From Paenibacillus sp. (lineage in GTDB: Bacteria; Bacillota; Bacilli; Paenibacillales; Paenibacillaceae): a stretch of DNA of 5,851 nucleotides. Location of the stretch: positions 1 to 5,851 of the forward strand of contig JAQSXN010000282.1 of assembly GCA_029256665.1 (NCBI GenBank), read 5' to 3'. Below, one piece after another: positions 4,672 through 5,851 of the stretch (positions are counted from its first letter, which is position 1; each line of letters starts with the position of its first letter). A program made the position numbers and the translations under genes. Below the pieces are notes generated by a model that was given only the letters and a program-made list of their open reading frames with translations, was not told the DNA's origin and did no database searches.

Positions 4672-5851
4672 GTGAATTTGAAGAATAGTTGGAGCTTGTC
4701 GTTCAAGGATGCCCGCAGGTGGCTGTCGGCCACGCTTGCGCTCGCCCTATTGCTGGGAACGCTTAGCGGAGTCGCGCATGCGGCGGAGGATGCCGTAACC
4801 GGAATCGAGCTGGAATACGAGGATGCCGATTACAACTCCTCGCTCTCCGCGCTCGAAATGTTCGTGGAGGACGATAAGGTGGCTGTTACGGTTCTGGCTT
4901 CCATCTCGGGCTCCGCATCCAAGAAAGACGTGACGGCCGAAGCAGCATGGAAAACGTCGAACAGCTCCCTAGTCAAAGTAGACAAAGGCGTATTGACGGG
5001 GGTCGGCGAAGGAACGGCGACCATTACCGCTACTTATAAAGGATTCAGCGCAACAATAAAGGCCAAATCCGACTTCATCTACGATGAAGTTACCTTGATG
5101 CAAGGTGACGCCGCGGCTCCGGCCACGATCGCCGACATCAAGCTCGGCGAAGCGCTCGAGTTCACGCTTGACGGCAAGAAGGGCAACGCCGAGAACGTGG
5201 ACATCACGTCCGATGCGACATGGACGACGTCCAGCTCGTCCGTGGCAACGGTCGACAACGGCAAGATCACGCTTGTCGGAGCCGGCACGGTCACGATTAC
5301 GGCCAAGTTCAAAGGCAAGTCCGACTCCGTCAAAATTACGGCTACTTCGCCTTACAAGTCGATCGAGATCGCTCCCAAGCCGGAGGGCAACCTGCTCGAT
5401 CTGGAGGTTGGCGCACCCGACTTTGCCTTAAGCGCGTCGGCTACTCCCAAGACCGGCAATATTCTCGACGTCACCAAGGATGCCAAGTGGACAAGCGCGA
5501 ACGCCAAGGTCGCCACGGTCGACAAAGGCATCGTGACCGCAGTAGGCGCGGGCAAGACGACGATTACCGTCTCCCACCTCGGCGTGTCTTCATCCATCAA
5601 TGTCGTCGTGCGCACGCCTTACCAATCCATTCGTTTGTCGCCGGAGAAGGAGTTCCACATGCAGCTCCAGGACGGCGATCTACAGATCAAGGCGGAAGTG
5701 TTAACGAACACGAATAACCAAAAAGACATTACATCCGAAGGCGAATGGACATCGTCGGACGTCTCCGTCGCTATCGTATCGCAACAGGGCAAGGTATCGC
5801 CGAAAGGCGTCGGCACGGCCAAAATCACCGTGTCGCATAAAGGCATTAGCA
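4672..5851 (+). CDS. Secreted multi-repeat bacterial Ig-like (BIG2) protein, 3' end beyond the window
   Basis: An open frame of 393 codons without a stop runs off the right edge. The best start is GTG 4672 (AAAGGA 10 bases upstream); TTG 4678 is an alternative, and the ATG at 4667 is followed at once by TAG. Residues 1-38 form a signal peptide: basic N-region with RR at 15-16, hydrophobic core LSATLALALLLGTLSGV, cleavage after AHA (35-37) or the next Ala. Then come four tandem Ig-like repeats of about 86-91 residues, shown by spaced tryptophans W93, W184, W273 and W359 in the pattern A-x-W-x-[TS]-S, each followed by V-x-x-V-D-x-G-x-[VI]-T-x-[VL]-G-x-G-x-x-[TK]-[IT]-T. Repeat joints carry Y-[KQ]-S-I (228-231 and 317-320). 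Such domains usually serve as spacers or adhesive modules in cell-surface proteins. The C-terminus (S-layer, sorting or catalytic domain) is not visible, so the function is unknown. It is divergent from the van-like operon and no functional link is shown. Confidence 0.85.
   Translation, partial: MNLKNSWSLSFKDARRWLSATLALALLLGTLSGVAHAAEDAVTGIELEYEDADYNSSLSALEMFVEDDKVAVTVLASISGSASKKDVTAEAAWKTSNSSLVKVDKGVLTGVGEGTATITATYKGFSATIKAKSDFIYDEVTLMQGDAAAPATIADIKLGEALEFTLDGKKGNAENVDITSDATWTTSSSSVATVDNGKITLVGAGTVTITAKFKGKSDSVKITATSPYKSIEIAPKPEGNLLDLEVGAPDFALSASATPKTGNILDVTKDAKWTSANAKVATVDKGIVTAVGAGKTTITVSHLGVSSSINVVVRTPYQSIRLSPEKEFHMQLQDGDLQIKAEVLTNTNNQKDITSEGEWTSSDVSVAIVSQQGKVSPKGVGTAKITVSHKGIS

Noticed and set aside
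4708..4782. Twin-arginine (Tat) signal in the Ig-like protein
   Set aside because: RR is present (residues 15-16) but the context ARRWLS does not fit the usual S/T-R-R-x-F-L-K motif well; an ordinary Sec signal peptide explains it.

Overview
The window looks like chromosomal DNA of a high-GC, spore-former-type Firmicute, most likely Paenibacillaceae (Paenibacillus or Cohnella-like). This is an inference from the GC-rich coding sequence, the strong AGGAGG-type ribosome binding sites, and a secreted protein made of Paenibacillus-style group 2 bacterial Ig-like repeats. No phylogenetic marker is present.

Region 1-289 has no gene. It holds two imperfect copies of a 52-bp direct repeat at the left edge, a few hairpins, and a rho-independent terminator (about 241-284) that closes the minus-strand operon.

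Region 290-4429 is a tight minus-strand operon of four genes, read from right to left: (1) a D-Ala-D-Ala / D-Ala-D-Ser type ligase (3341-4429); (2) a soluble PLP-dependent alanine/serine racemase (2140-3336); (3) a VanXY-type D,D-peptidase (1368-2216); (4) a ten-or-so-helix acyltransferase-3-like membrane protein that matches the membrane half of the VanT serine racemases (290-1378). Junctions are 4 bp apart, overlapping by 77 bp, and overlapping by 11 bp. Together these are the functional parts of a VanC/E/G/L/N-type (D-Ala-D-Ser) glycopeptide-resistance cassette. VanT is split into two genes, which lie on either side of the peptidase gene and in the reverse of the fused order. The predicted logic is: membrane protein supplies L-Ser, racemase makes D-Ser (and/or D-Ala), ligase makes D-Ala-D-X, and the peptidase destroys precursors ending in D-Ala. 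Key residues give mixed messages on specificity: the ligase has one VanC-like and one Ddl-like determinant, and the racemase has Gly where alanine racemases have Tyr354.

Region 4430-4671 is a 242-bp AT-rich divergent intergenic region that must contain the promoters of both flanking units. No vanR/vanS regulator is visible in the window. Region 4672-5851 begins a plus-strand gene, open at the right edge, for a secreted protein with a signal peptide and four tandem Ig-like (BIG2) repeats in the visible part.
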